Shown in pieces: positions 34,717 to 43,060 of a DNA stretch of 64,000 nt; position 1 is the first letter of the stretch; every line of letters begins with the position of its first letter. Below the pieces are notes generated by a model that saw only the letters and a program-made list of their open reading frames with translations, had not been told where the DNA came from and did no database searches. The position numbers and the translations under genes were made by a program. Source of the DNA: Mycobacterium simulans (lineage in GTDB: Bacteria > Actinomycetota > Actinomycetes > Mycobacteriales > Mycobacteriaceae); the NCBI RefSeq assembly GCF_900232995.1, contig NZ_OCVX01000007.1, positions 104,028 through 168,027 on the forward strand, in the 5' to 3' direction.

Positions 34717-35850
34717 TTGGAAGTGTCTGACTCCTCGGCGCTGGCCCGACACATCGATGAAGTGGCGTTGATCGACCAGCACGTCCACGGATGCTGGTTG
34801 TCGGCGGGGGAGCGGCCGCGGTTTGAGAACGCGCTGAACGAGGCCAACACCGAACCCCTTGCGGACTTCGACTCCGGATTCGACTCACAGTTGGGCTTTT
34901 CGGTCCGCAATCACTGCGCTCCGGTCCTGGGACTGCCCAGACACGTTGACCCGCAAGTATATTGGGATCGCCGCAGTGAACTTGGCGAAGTCGAAGTGGC
35001 CCGACTTTTCCTGAGAGCCGCCGGCGTATCCGATTGGCTGGTCGACACCGGAATCGGCAATGCGACCGCAGATGTCGCCACGTTGAGCGAATTGTCCGGA
35101 GGCCGCGCTTTCGAGGTCGTTCGGCTCGAGCAAGTGGCCGAGCGCGCCGCACAGGCACCTGGCGACTATGCGTCGGCATTCGAAGAGATCCTGCGCAGTC
35201 GGATGACCACAGCGGTCGGCACCAAGTCCATCCTGGCGTACCGGGGCGGATTCGAAGGCGATCTGATCGAGCCGCCAGCGTCACAGGTCGCCGAGGCCGC
35301 CGCGCGGTGGCGGGACCAAGGGTCGACCCGATTGCACGATCGAGTGTTGCTGCGCTTCGGGCTGCACCAGGCGCTACGTCTTGGCAAGCCGCTGCAACTC
35401 CACGTCGGCTTTGGCGACCGGGACTGCGACCTGCACAAGACGAATCCGCTGTACCTGCTTGCCTTTCTTCGCCATTCGGGAAACACCCCGATCGTGTTAC
35501 TGCACTGCTATCCCTACGAGCGCGAAGCTGGCTATCTGGCCCAGGCCTTCAACAACGTCTATCTCGACTGCGGGTTGAGCGTGAACTATCTCGGGGCTCG
35601 GGGACCCGCCTTCATCGCCCGTCTGCTGGAGATGGCACCCTTCCGCAAGATCCTGTACTCATCGGACGGTTTCGGGCCCGCCGAACTGCATTTTCTTGGT
35701 GCAGCCTTGTGGCGCAACGGTATTCACCGCGTCCTGGGCGGGTTCGTGGACAGCGGCGACTGGAGCGAAGCCGACGCCATCCGGGTCGTCGACCTGATGG
35801 CCCACCGCAATGCCGCCCGCATCTACCGCCTTGCCAGGACGACCGATTAG
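34717..35850 (+). CDS. Amidohydrolase family protein (Rv1879 equivalent)
   Basis: A 377-residue TIM-barrel hydrolase of the amidohydrolase-2 type. It has DQHVHG near the N terminus (metal-binding HxH), a later LHVGFGDRDCDLHKTNPLYLL, and FRKILYSSDGFGPAELHFLG with the final Asp. In many actinobacteria this gene pairs with a glutamine-synthetase-like gene to act on glutamylated amines. Start TTG 34717 or GTG 34723. It ends four bases into the convergent ligase-like gene. Confidence 0.87.
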   Translation: MEVSDSSALARHIDEVALIDQHVHGCWLSAGERPRFENALNEANTEPLADFDSGFDSQLGFSVRNHCAPVLGLPRHVDPQVYWDRRSELGEVEVARLFLRAAGVSDWLVDTGIGNATADVATLSELSGGRAFEVVRLEQVAERAAQAPGDYASAFEEILRSRMTTAVGTKSILAYRGGFEGDLIEPPASQVAEAAARWRDQGSTRLHDRVLLRFGLHQALRLGKPLQLHVGFGDRDCDLHKTNPLYLLAFLRHSGNTPIVLLHCYPYEREAGYLAQAFNNVYLDCGLSVNYLGARGPAFIARLLEMAPFRKILYSSDGFGPAELHFLGAALWRNGIHRVLGGFVDSGDWSEADAIRVVDLMAHRNAARIYRLARTTD

Positions 35851-37211
35851 AGGGGAACGAATCGGCGCAGCTTCCCGCTGGCCTGGTGGCGTTGCAAGCT
35901 TTCGGCGACCCGGATCTGGATTGTTGGCTCCGGCAGTCCATAGCGGCGCAGCGCGGAAATCAGCGACGCGGTCAATGCATCGAGATCGGGACAGCCGATG
36001 ACCAGGATGTCCGCGCCGGTCGCGGTCTGGGTGACCTGGTATTCCGATACGTGTCGATCGGTACCCAGTACGTGGCGAAACGCCGTCGCGGGCACCGTCG
36101 TTTCCCCGTAGCGGAAGTCGTCGTCGCGACGTCCACCGATGTCGGCGACGCGCGCGAAGGCGCTGCCGCACGCGCAGCCGCCCGCCAGCGGGGTGACTTG
36201 ATCGCCAAGGTCGTAGCGGATGAACGGGAACGTTCGGTTAGCCAGTCCGGTGGCGAGCGTGCGGGCCGCCGGCTGGTCGGGGCCGACCGGGTTGCCATTG
36301 TCGTCGAGACGCTCGAGGATGACCTCGTCCTCGCACACGTGCAGTCCCGCGCCGCGTCCGCAACCGACCGCCTGTACACCGATTTCGGTTGACCCCCAAA
36401 GGTTATGGACGACGGCATCCCAAGCCTGGGCAATTGCCCGTCGGTCCTCCTCGAGTAACGGTTCCGAGTTGGTGCTAATCCGTACCGGGTCGATTCGGAG
36501 CTTGCCGGCCAGCGCCGCCCGCGCCAGGCGGCCGATCACCGACGGATAACCCACCAGATGGGTGGGCTGTGCTGCCACCACCGCGGCGAGCACCTCATCA
36601 AACGGTGCACCCGCGGCAATCACCACCGTCTCCATGTTCGGAGCGGTAGGCACGTCGAACAGCGGGGTGCTGGCATGCGGTGGGACACCGGCCGATAGCA
36701 CGGCAAGCCGCGCGGGGTTCAACACCCTCGGGTCGCGCCGTTCTTCGCGCGCCTGCATTCGCCAGGCAAGGCAAGCCGCCGAAACAAAGAACTGCCAATC
36801 CCATACGTAGACACCGCGTACCCCGCTGGAGCCCCCCGAGCTGAACACCTGCAGATCGCCCGCGGCATACGAAAACCATTGCTGCTCAGCAAGAATGCCT
36901 TCGGCGCGGTCGCGATCAAGGTCAGCTGTGACGATGTCGTCCCAGTGCTCCTGGGCGTCCTGTTTGGTCATCATCGGAAGGGACGCCAGATCGGCGACCG
37001 AAGCGCGGGACGCGTCGAGGCCGCGCAGTCGCCGAGCGTGAAAAGGCGAGCGGTGCATTGCGTAGCCGAGCAGTGCCCGCAGGCGCTGGTTCTGGTAGTC
37101 CGAAATCTGCCGACGCGACCATTCCAGCCGAGCAATGTGGTCGGACATGTGGGCCTGTACCGCATTGAGGTGCGCCCGGCGCAAACCCGCATAGGCCGCC
37201 CGCGCCATCAC
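35847..37211 (-). CDS. Phenylacetate-CoA ligase-like adenylate-forming protein
   Basis: A 454-residue PaaK-type protein. Visible are the SSGGSSGVRGVYVWD nucleotide loop (the ST[SG]GTTG place), a mid segment VHNLWGSTEIGVQAVGCGRGAGLHVCED (the E-containing loop, with cysteines), and FPFIRYDLGDQVTP near the C terminus. It activates a carboxylic acid by adenylation, possibly onto CoA; substrate unknown. The final catalytic Lys would lie in HQASGKLRRFVPL. It overlaps Rv1879-type gene by four bases and the SnoaL-like gene is seven bases upstream. Confidence 0.8.
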   Translation of the reverse strand: MMARAAYAGLRRAHLNAVQAHMSDHIARLEWSRRQISDYQNQRLRALLGYAMHRSPFHARRLRGLDASRASVADLASLPMMTKQDAQEHWDDIVTADLDRDRAEGILAEQQWFSYAAGDLQVFSSGGSSGVRGVYVWDWQFFVSAACLAWRMQAREERRDPRVLNPARLAVLSAGVPPHASTPLFDVPTAPNMETVVIAAGAPFDEVLAAVVAAQPTHLVGYPSVIGRLARAALAGKLRIDPVRISTNSEPLLEEDRRAIAQAWDAVVHNLWGSTEIGVQAVGCGRGAGLHVCEDEVILERLDDNGNPVGPDQPAARTLATGLANRTFPFIRYDLGDQVTPLAGGCACGSAFARVADIGGRRDDDFRYGETTVPATAFRHVLGTDRHVSEYQVTQTATGADILVIGCPDLDALTASLISALRRYGLPEPTIQIRVAESLQRHQASGKLRRFVPL

Positions 37212-37217
37212 GGCTGC

Positions 37218-37676
37218 CTAAATCACGCCCGTCGCGTCAAAAATCCAGCTGGTATCAACATTCTCCAAGCCCTCGAAGTGGTTGGGAGGCGCGAAACTGG
37301 TCAGGCTGGCCATGTCCCAATAGTCTTTCCACAGCGTAACTTTGCCGTCGATGACCTTGTGCACCGTTACGAACCTCAGGACACCTCGCTCGCCCGTCCT
37401 GAACGTCCAGGTCTCCGAATGCTCGTACATTACGTCGGGACCATCGGATATCAGCAGACCGTCGTGGTTTTCATAGCCGGCCAACGGCTCCAGCCCGATC
37501 TTGAGCCGTTTCAGGATGTTGTCCGGGCCGCGTGCCGCCAACGCGGGAACGGGCATGTCGACGTAGAGGCAGTCGTCGGACAGGAACGTCTTGACCGTGT
37601 CCCAGTCTCGTCGCGAAAGTGCCTGCCATAGGCCCAGCACCGCATCCCGAACCGCTAACGTCGAATCTTCTGCCAC
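37218..37676 (-). CDS. SnoaL / limonene-epoxide-hydrolase-like protein
   Basis: A 152-residue NTF2-fold protein. Landmarks are LWQALSRRDWDTVKTFLSDDCLYVDM at the start, WTFRTGERGVLRFVTVHKVIDGKVTLWKDYWDMASL, and a conserved Trp/Asp rich end. The pattern WKDYWD with the preceding Arg recalls limonene-1,2-epoxide hydrolase, but the catalytic Asp-Arg-Asp triad is not certain. It begins seven bases upstream of the ligase-like gene and is likely its operon partner. Confidence 0.75.
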   Translation of the reverse strand: MAEDSTLAVRDAVLGLWQALSRRDWDTVKTFLSDDCLYVDMPVPALAARGPDNILKRLKIGLEPLAGYENHDGLLISDGPDVMYEHSETWTFRTGERGVLRFVTVHKVIDGKVTLWKDYWDMASLTSFAPPNHFEGLENVDTSWIFDATGVI

Positions 37677-37802
37677 AGTCGTTATGACACCCTCTCACGC
37701 CACTGGTGTCAACCAGCCCGACCGGCGGCCGCGCAGTACGATCAGGTCCGCCGCGTCGCTACCACCCACACCGCATCCGGTCACGAAACGAGGACCCTCG
37801 CC

Positions 37803-38077
37803 GTGCACACATATTCCGGAAGGTTTCGCCCGGCGATCATCGTAGGCGCGCTCGGTGTGGTGTTCGGCGACATTGGTACCAGCCCGATCTACCCATCCAG
37901 ACCGTCTTCAACCCCAGTGACCCTCATCCGATACCGATCAGCCCCGACAACGTGTACGGGGTCGTGTCGTTGATCTTCTGGTCCGTGATGATCATCGTGA
38001 CCACCGCCGACGCCGCCGAATACTTCGGGCTGCCGCTAGACCGCACGGTGGTCATGGGGTCGCGCATTGAGGTGTAA
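37803..38077 (+). pseudogene. kup: Remnant of Kup potassium transporter
   Basis: From GTG 37803 the sequence reads HTYSGRFRPAIIVGALGVVF and then GDIGTSPIY, the unmistakable start of Kup. A frameshift follows at about 37891-37898 (two bases short), after which the next frame gives QTVFNPSDPHPIPIS and NVYGVVSLIFWSVMIIV. At about 38003 it jumps to ADAAEYFGLPLDRTVVMGSRIEV, the last 23 residues of Kup. The roughly 560 residues in between are gone. Kup takes up potassium with protons; this copy cannot. Confidence 0.85.
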
Positions 38078-38084
38078 CCCTCTA

Positions 38085-38126
38085 GCGCGAGCGCGTCACG
38101 GCGCGTGCGGCGCGAGCGCGTCACGG
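38085..38126 (+). repeat. Tandem 17-base repeat at the end of cyp140
   Basis: GCGCGAGCGCGTCACGG occurs at 38085-38101 and again at 38110-38126, a 25-base period. The second copy contains the last codons and stop of cyp140. It sits eight bases after the kup remnant, so it may be a scar of that rearrangement. Confidence 0.55.
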
Positions 38127-39437
38127 AGCAACCATCGACCGCGCCGGCCCGAGGATCACCGGAAGTGTCGACCAACCACGCAGCACCCGGGTATCGCGCC
38201 TGCTTCCGACGCCTGCTGACCGTACGTCAGGGAAGCGGTCGAAGAAGGTTCGTAGACCGACCTCGCCCTCGGCGCGGGCGAGCGCGGCCCCGAGGCAGAA
38301 GTGGCGGCCGGTGGAGAAGGCGAGATGCTTTCCCGCATTGGGGCGTTCGATCTCGAAGCGGTGCGGATCTGGGAACACGGCCGGATCGCGGTTGGCCGCG
38401 GCCAGGTAGATCACTACTAACTCGCCGCGTTTGACCACCGTGCCGGCTACCTCGACGTCCCTGCGTGCCACTCGCGCACTGATCTGGACCGGCGAATCCA
38501 GCCGCAGGATTTCTTCCACCGCGTTCGGCCACAGCTCCGGGCGCTGTCGCAGTTTGTCGAGTTGCTCGGGCGCATCAAGCAACATGCGAATTCCGTTGCC
38601 CAACAAGTTCACTGTGGTCTCGAAACCGGCTACCAACACCAGCCCGGCAATCGCCTGAAGTTCGGTCTCATCGAGATATGTTTCGGCACTCCCGCTTTCG
38701 GCCGTCCGGATCAATTGGCTCATCAGGTCGTCGCCGGGAACACGTCGCAATTGCCCCAGATGCGCTGCGAGCCAAGCGTTAAATCCCGTTATGCCCCGCT
38801 GCATGCGCTGATACTGCCGATAAGGCACCCCGATATCCAGACTCGGTGCACCCAGTTCACCGAATTCCAGGACGCGTCGCCGGTCATAGTTCGGTACTCC
38901 CAAGATGTCGCTGATGACCGCGATCGGAAGTTGCGAACAATATCGCCCAACAACGTCAACAACACCGGGCTGATCCGCGAGCCGATCCAAGAGGCTGATC
39001 GCAGTTTGTTCCACGCGATCGCGTAGTGCGGCAACCGCCCGCGAGGTGAACACCGCCGATACCGTCTTGCGGTAACGCGTGTGATCGGGCGGCTCAACCG
39101 CCAGCAATGACGGCGGTCGCAACGGATGGAGTTGCCCATCTCGGGTGCGGCGCTCCAGCCAGCGAAGCGGTGTCGCCAGATTCTCACCGAAGGAGATGAC
39201 ACGGAAATCGTCCGATCGCAACAGTTCGTGGCTGAGTCGATAATCGGCGGTCAAATAGTTGGCGCGAGCCCGTATAAGGCGGCCATGGCTGCGCACTTCG
39301 TCGTAAAAGGGCACCGGGTCCACGGCGACCGCAGGGTCGGCGATAAGCCTTGCCTGCAAGTCGCCTCGCCGCATCGCGATTACTGCTAAACCACGGATGA
39401 CTCCGTGCATCGCGAACCAGTGCAGTCTGTCCTTCAC
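38121..39437 (-). CDS. cyp140: Cytochrome P450 CYP140
   Basis: A 438-residue P450, the same length as H37Rv Cyp140 (Rv1880c) and very similar in sequence. The haem-binding loop is FSTGRHFCLGAALARAE, the I-helix oxygen motif is LVAGFETT and the ExxR is EEILRLDS. It is a soluble monooxygenase of unknown substrate. GTG 39437 follows GGAGGAG; upstream ATG 39464 lacks similarity. The 3' end overlaps a tandem repeat next to the kup remnant. It is upstream of no other same-strand gene on its 3' side and 39 bases downstream of lppE. Confidence 0.95.
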   Translation of the reverse strand: MKDRLHWFAMHGVIRGLAVIAMRRGDLQARLIADPAVAVDPVPFYDEVRSHGRLIRARANYLTADYRLSHELLRSDDFRVISFGENLATPLRWLERRTRDGQLHPLRPPSLLAVEPPDHTRYRKTVSAVFTSRAVAALRDRVEQTAISLLDRLADQPGVVDVVGRYCSQLPIAVISDILGVPNYDRRRVLEFGELGAPSLDIGVPYRQYQRMQRGITGFNAWLAAHLGQLRRVPGDDLMSQLIRTAESGSAETYLDETELQAIAGLVLVAGFETTVNLLGNGIRMLLDAPEQLDKLRQRPELWPNAVEEILRLDSPVQISARVARRDVEVAGTVVKRGELVVIYLAAANRDPAVFPDPHRFEIERPNAGKHLAFSTGRHFCLGAALARAEGEVGLRTFFDRFPDVRSAGVGSRRDTRVLRGWSTLPVILGPARSMVAP

Positions 39438-39476
39438 CGCTCCTCCATCGATCGGCTGGCCCAATAGTTCGAAGCG

Positions 39477-39896
39477 TCAGCAGTCAGCGATGATCTGGAA
39501 GTCTGTTGTCACGACCTTATTGGGATTGCTGTTGTTGATTCCATACGCGCTTCCGGTGATTGTGTAGGTGTGGTTGGCGAGGTTGACATGAGCGTCGCCC
39601 ACCCCGCCTTGCCAGAAGCTGCCGTTGAACCCGTCGACGTTGTGGATCTTCACCCACTGAGGGATCACCCGGTCACCGCTGAGCAAGACGACCGCTTGGA
39701 CTTGGCCGTCATGGTCCCGGATGTCAATCGTCCGATACGACTGCTCCTGACTGCATGCCGGTGGACGTGTTGTGTGGCTATTGCCGTCGATGGTCAGGCG
39801 CGCGGCCTTTCGAGGCACGGTCTGGGTTTGTGCACACCCCGATATGCCGACGACGACAAGTGCGGCTCCTGCCACCGTGACCAAGCGCTTGTCCAC
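39477..39896 (-). CDS. lppE: Lipoprotein LppE
   Basis: A 139-residue lipoprotein, the same length as H37Rv LppE (Rv1881c). A signal peptide (VDKRLVTVAGAALVVVGIS) is followed by the lipobox GISGC; the cysteine would be acylated. The mature part has PACSQEQSYRTIDIRDHDGQ and ends DFQIIADC, a small beta-rich domain typical of mycobacterial LpqH-type lipoproteins, with two cysteines for a disulfide. Start GTG 39896. Followed by cyp140 on the same strand. Confidence 0.9.
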   Translation of the reverse strand: MDKRLVTVAGAALVVVGISGCAQTQTVPRKAARLTIDGNSHTTRPPACSQEQSYRTIDIRDHDGQVQAVVLLSGDRVIPQWVKIHNVDGFNGSFWQGGVGDAHVNLANHTYTITGSAYGINNSNPNKVVTTDFQIIADC

Positions 39897-39937
39897 GAGC
39901 CACCTCCATGTTCGGCCTTCGCATCGTGGAGGAAACA

Positions 39938-40768
39938 TTACTGCCGTATTGGGTCCAGCCTCGGTAGCGCTTTAAGGATGCGACTCCGAACAAACTCGGG
40001 GCTGATGCCCTTGAGCCGGTCGATCCAGCGGATGCTTCGCGGTACATACCAATGCAACCGCGTCGGGTGGTGGTATGCCTGCCACGCCACCTCGGCCACG
40101 CTGGCCGCGGGCATCAGGCGGAACATGCCCCTCTTGGGTGCGGTCACGCGAAGTTCCTCGGCCGAAATCGGCTCCGCGTCCTTCTCGGAGTGCTGGGGCG
40201 TCGAAGTGAGAATCGCGGTGTCGATCAGGCCCGGTAGCACGTCGGCAACCCGCACGCCGTGCCGCTGCCATTCCACACTCAATGCCTCGGTCAACCCCTT
40301 GACCGCATGCTTGGTCGCCGAGTAGACGGCGAGGCGTGGCATGCCGTACGTGCCCGACGACGATGACGTCGAGAACATCAGACTTCCGGGCGCTTTCTTG
40401 AGGTAGGGGAGCGCGCCATAGGCCCCGGTCAGTACAGCCTTGAAGTTCACGTCAACGACGCGCATCGCAGCCTCGTAAGGCACGTCCTCGAACCAGCCGC
40501 CCTCGCCGATGCCAGCGTTGTTCCACATCATGTCGAGTCCGCCACCGACATGGCCGGCACAAAAATCAGCGAGGCCGTGATCGAGCGCGACCTTGTCCGT
40601 CACGTCGACGACGCGGGTCCACAACCCTGGGCCAAGCTGCGCACTCAGCGATTCGAGACCGTCCTCGTAGCGGTCTATCGCGCCCACTCGCCAGCCCTTG
40701 GCGTGGAACAGCTTTGCGCCTTCACGGCCCATTCCACTGCCCGCACCGGTGATGAATATCGTCTTCAT
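39938..40768 (-). CDS. Short-chain dehydrogenase/reductase (Rv1882c equivalent)
   Basis: A 276-residue classical SDR (H37Rv Rv1882c: 277). Cofactor turn ITGAGSGMGRE; NNAG (MWNNAGIGEGG); catalytic Ser in FSTSSSSGTYG, and Tyr-Lys in YSATKHAVKG. The Asp after beta-2 (AIDRYED) suggests NAD. Substrate unknown. It lies 41 bases upstream of lppE and 21 bases downstream of the SRPBCC gene, so a run of four to five same-strand genes is plausible. Confidence 0.9.
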   Translation of the reverse strand: MKTIFITGAGSGMGREGAKLFHAKGWRVGAIDRYEDGLESLSAQLGPGLWTRVVDVTDKVALDHGLADFCAGHVGGGLDMMWNNAGIGEGGWFEDVPYEAAMRVVDVNFKAVLTGAYGALPYLKKAPGSLMFSTSSSSGTYGMPRLAVYSATKHAVKGLTEALSVEWQRHGVRVADVLPGLIDTAILTSTPQHSEKDAEPISAEELRVTAPKRGMFRLMPAASVAEVAWQAYHHPTRLHWYVPRSIRWIDRLKGISPEFVRSRILKALPRLDPIRQ

Positions 40769-40789
40769 CGATGTGCTCGAAGCCGCCCC

Positions 40790-41248
40790 TCAGCCTGCTT
40801 CGACCACATCCTTGATGCGCTGCAGCGTCTTGTTCATGTCGCGGATGTTATTGCGCTGTCGTAACCACCCCCCGAACACCCAGTAGTACACGGTCGTCAG
40901 CACAGACGGAGTCAGCCGAAATGACTCGGTCACATCGGTGCCGTCACCGGCAGGCGTCAACCGGTAGTGCCAGTTGTTCACCGGTTTGTCGCCGAGCATC
41001 GCAGCAAATCCGAACTCCCGGCCCGGCTCGCACGCGGTGACCTCGCAGGTCGTCCAGTAGACCGGCCCGATCCCGTTGCGCCGGACGTGTCCGCGGAACC
41101 GGGCGCCGAGCTCGGGGCCGGTCGACTCACCGAGCCACTCGGCCTCGAAGGTTTCCGGTGAGAACCGTCCGGTATTTCTAATATCTGCGATTAATTCCCA
41201 GATCTTGTCCGCTGGCGCCGCCATATGAACTGTCGCTGAACCCTCCAT
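40790..41248 (-). CDS. SRPBCC / polyketide cyclase-like protein (Rv1883c equivalent)
   Basis: A 152-residue START-like protein. Visible pattern: ATVHMAAPADKIWELIADIRNTGRFSPET at the start (the first strand and helix), FRGHVRRNGIGPVYWTTCEV and WHYRLTPAGDGTDVTESF. The pocket binds hydrophobic molecules; ligand unknown. ATG 41248 has no Shine-Dalgarno; a TTG at 41260 four codons up is the alternative. The gene has the same neighbours as in H37Rv. Confidence 0.87.
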   Translation of the reverse strand: MEGSATVHMAAPADKIWELIADIRNTGRFSPETFEAEWLGESTGPELGARFRGHVRRNGIGPVYWTTCEVTACEPGREFGFAAMLGDKPVNNWHYRLTPAGDGTDVTESFRLTPSVLTTVYYWVFGGWLRQRNNIRDMNKTLQRIKDVVEAG

Positions 41249-41299
41249 AGGAGAATCCAAACACGTTCACTGTAACGAAACCAGACCAGTCGCCGATAT

Positions 41300-41716
41300 T
41301 CACTGTTTGGGCGTGAATATCCCGAGGATCCCAAGGACGGTCTGCTCCAGTTGACGTACCGGCTTGGGCAACACCACGGGCACGGGTGGCAGGCCGCCGG
41401 CGCTGGCGCACTTCGGCCATGCGGCGGGCCCCTGGCCGGCCAGAACTCGGTTGGCTACAGCGATTTGTTCCTGCTTAGAGGCATTTGCCGGGTTCCCGAC
41501 ACCACCGTATTCCTCCCACGTGGCTTGCTTGAACTGCAGACCTCCGTAGGCGCCATTGCCGGTGTTAGCGCGCCAGTCGCCGCCGGACTCGCACTCGGCG
41601 ACGGCTTCCCAGTTCATGACATCGGCGTCCGCGACACCGGTGGATAGCGACAGCCCCGTCGCGATGAAACCCGCGGCCATGGCGGACTTGATGAGGGGCT
41701 TTGCGATGTTCGTCAT
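41300..41716 (-). CDS. rpfC: Resuscitation-promoting factor RpfC
   Basis: A protein of about 138 residues. An N-terminal signal peptide (IAKPLIKSAMAAGFIATG, cleavage near ADA) leads into one Rpf domain, WEAVAECESGGDWRANTGNG then YGGLQFKQATWEEYGG, with the catalytic Glu in ECESGG. It cleaves peptidoglycan and helps dormant cells resume growth. H37Rv RpfC is similar but with a longer leader. The last 35 residues differ. ATG 41716 or the upstream ATG 41725 or TTG 41743 could be used; none has a strong Shine-Dalgarno. Confidence 0.92.
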   Translation of the reverse strand: MTNIAKPLIKSAMAAGFIATGLSLSTGVADADVMNWEAVAECESGGDWRANTGNGAYGGLQFKQATWEEYGGVGNPANASKQEQIAVANRVLAGQGPAAWPKCASAGGLPPVPVVLPKPVRQLEQTVLGILGIFTPKQ

Positions 41717-41823
41717 GTCCGGCATTTCGCCGGGCGTAGTCAAAGCGTTACCGATAGGAAAAAAATGTGAGATCGGTTATCAATCACTTTGAGATTGGCG
41801 CAAACGGCATTCAGCCGAGCCGA

Positions 41824-42072
41824 TCAGGCGGGCGGCGGAGCCTGGCAGTGCGACCGGGCCGCGGCTTCCAGGACCCGTTGATACAGGTTGTCGAAGCCGC
41901 GCGCCCGCACCGTTTCGCGGCTCGCTCTCTCGAGCTGGCGAGCGCATCGCGGCGAGTTCAGCAAACTCCAATTAAGCGCAATCTGAGAGAAAATCTTATC
42001 GTTCAGGGCCTTGATTGCCGACCGCGAGCCTTGCCGGACGCGGTCGGGATCGAGCTCGACCGCGGATGTCTG
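41824..42072 (-). pseudogene. 5'-truncated remnant of secreted chorismate mutase (Rv1885c equivalent)
   Basis: On the minus strand an open frame of 82 codons ends in TGA at 41824-41826. It reads SRSAIKALNDKIFSQIALNW and, after that, SPRCARQLERASRETVRARG, FDNLYQRVL, with cysteines in the right places. This is the C-terminal half of the exported AroQ-gamma chorismate mutase that H37Rv has between rpfC and fbpB. There is no start codon; TAA at 42073-42075 closes the frame just upstream, and the first half, including the signal peptide and active-site residues, is absent. Not functional. Confidence 0.85.
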
Positions 42073-42085
42073 TTACGGCAGCGCG

Positions 42086-42931
42086 TCAACGGCTATGCAC
42101 GTTGACGGTCTCGATCGCGTCGATCACCGGCGTCGGATCATCCAAGGCGACAAATGTTTTCGCTCCGGGTACCTCGATCATGGTGGAGTTCGGGAACAAG
42201 GCCGCCATCCGTCTGGCCAGCGATGGGGTGAAGCATCGGTCGCGCATCCCCCATACCAGCGTGACCGGCTTGCCAAATTGCGGGAACCGCGTCGACACGT
42301 CGGTCAGATCGGTGGCGGCGACGTGCCGTAGCAGTGTCGCGAGATCACCGCAGATACGAGCGTCCTTACGGCAGGGCTGGATCCACGCGGCCGTAAGTTC
42401 AGGGTTCGGCTCGTTGAGCAGCAGTCCGAAGCCAAGCGGAGAATGCCGGACCCACTTCCATCGCAGCATTGCGAACAATGCCTTGATGGATCTCGGACCG
42501 CGCAGCACCGCAAAGACGACGGTGAACGGGAACGGCGGGAACCTGTCGAATGCGTCGCAATTGGTGAGCACCAAGCGCGCGATTCGGTCAGGATAGGCGT
42601 CGATAACGAGCTGGCACAGACCTCCACCGGTGTCGTTGCCGACCAGGGTCACCTCGGAGAGGTCGAGGGCGACCATAAATTCGTGGATCATCGCGGCAAT
42701 TCCGCGCGGGGAAAGGTCGGCACCGTCGTTCACGGGGATGGTGTGCGAGCCCAACGGCCAGGTCGGCAGGATACAACGAAACCCCTTGCGAGCAAGCCCT
42801 TCTGCGACACGCTCCCACAGACGTTCGTCGACAAGGATCCCGTGGACAAATAGCACCGGGGGGTGTGGTGAGTCGGCCGGCCCCAATACTCGGTAGTCAA
42901 TCGTTGCCTGTGACAGCGCCACCTGTGCCAT
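42086..42931 (-). CDS. Alpha/beta hydrolase (haloalkane dehalogenase / epoxide hydrolase-like)
   Basis: A 281-residue hydrolase. It has the HGxx oxyanion motif (FVHGILVDERLW) and the nucleophile elbow GNDTGGG, with Asp as the nucleophile. The later VWGMRDRCFTP carries the acid residue. At the place of the usual catalytic His the sequence reads AKTFVALDD, with none. It takes the place of the 5' half of chorismate mutase, so it probably came with the rearrangement. Substrate unknown. ATG 42931 lies after an AAGGA some 12 bases up. Confidence 0.83.
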   Translation of the reverse strand: MAQVALSQATIDYRVLGPADSPHPPVLFVHGILVDERLWERVAEGLARKGFRCILPTWPLGSHTIPVNDGADLSPRGIAAMIHEFMVALDLSEVTLVGNDTGGGLCQLVIDAYPDRIARLVLTNCDAFDRFPPFPFTVVFAVLRGPRSIKALFAMLRWKWVRHSPLGFGLLLNEPNPELTAAWIQPCRKDARICGDLATLLRHVAATDLTDVSTRFPQFGKPVTLVWGMRDRCFTPSLARRMAALFPNSTMIEVPGAKTFVALDDPTPVIDAIETVNVHSR

Positions 42932-43060
42932 CTCAACTATCCTTTGCACTAACTTACAAACTCACAGTACGGAAGTTACGTACAGAGTGCATGAAAGTCA
43001 AATGTCTTGGTGGCGCGGCCACGAAATGACGCGCGTCGCGGGAAGTGTCGACGCCCGCTG

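Noticed and set aside
41767..42105. An open frame of 112 codons on the + strand
   Set aside because: It is the antisense shadow of the chorismate mutase remnant; its residues match no family and the other strand has clear chorismate-mutase sequence.
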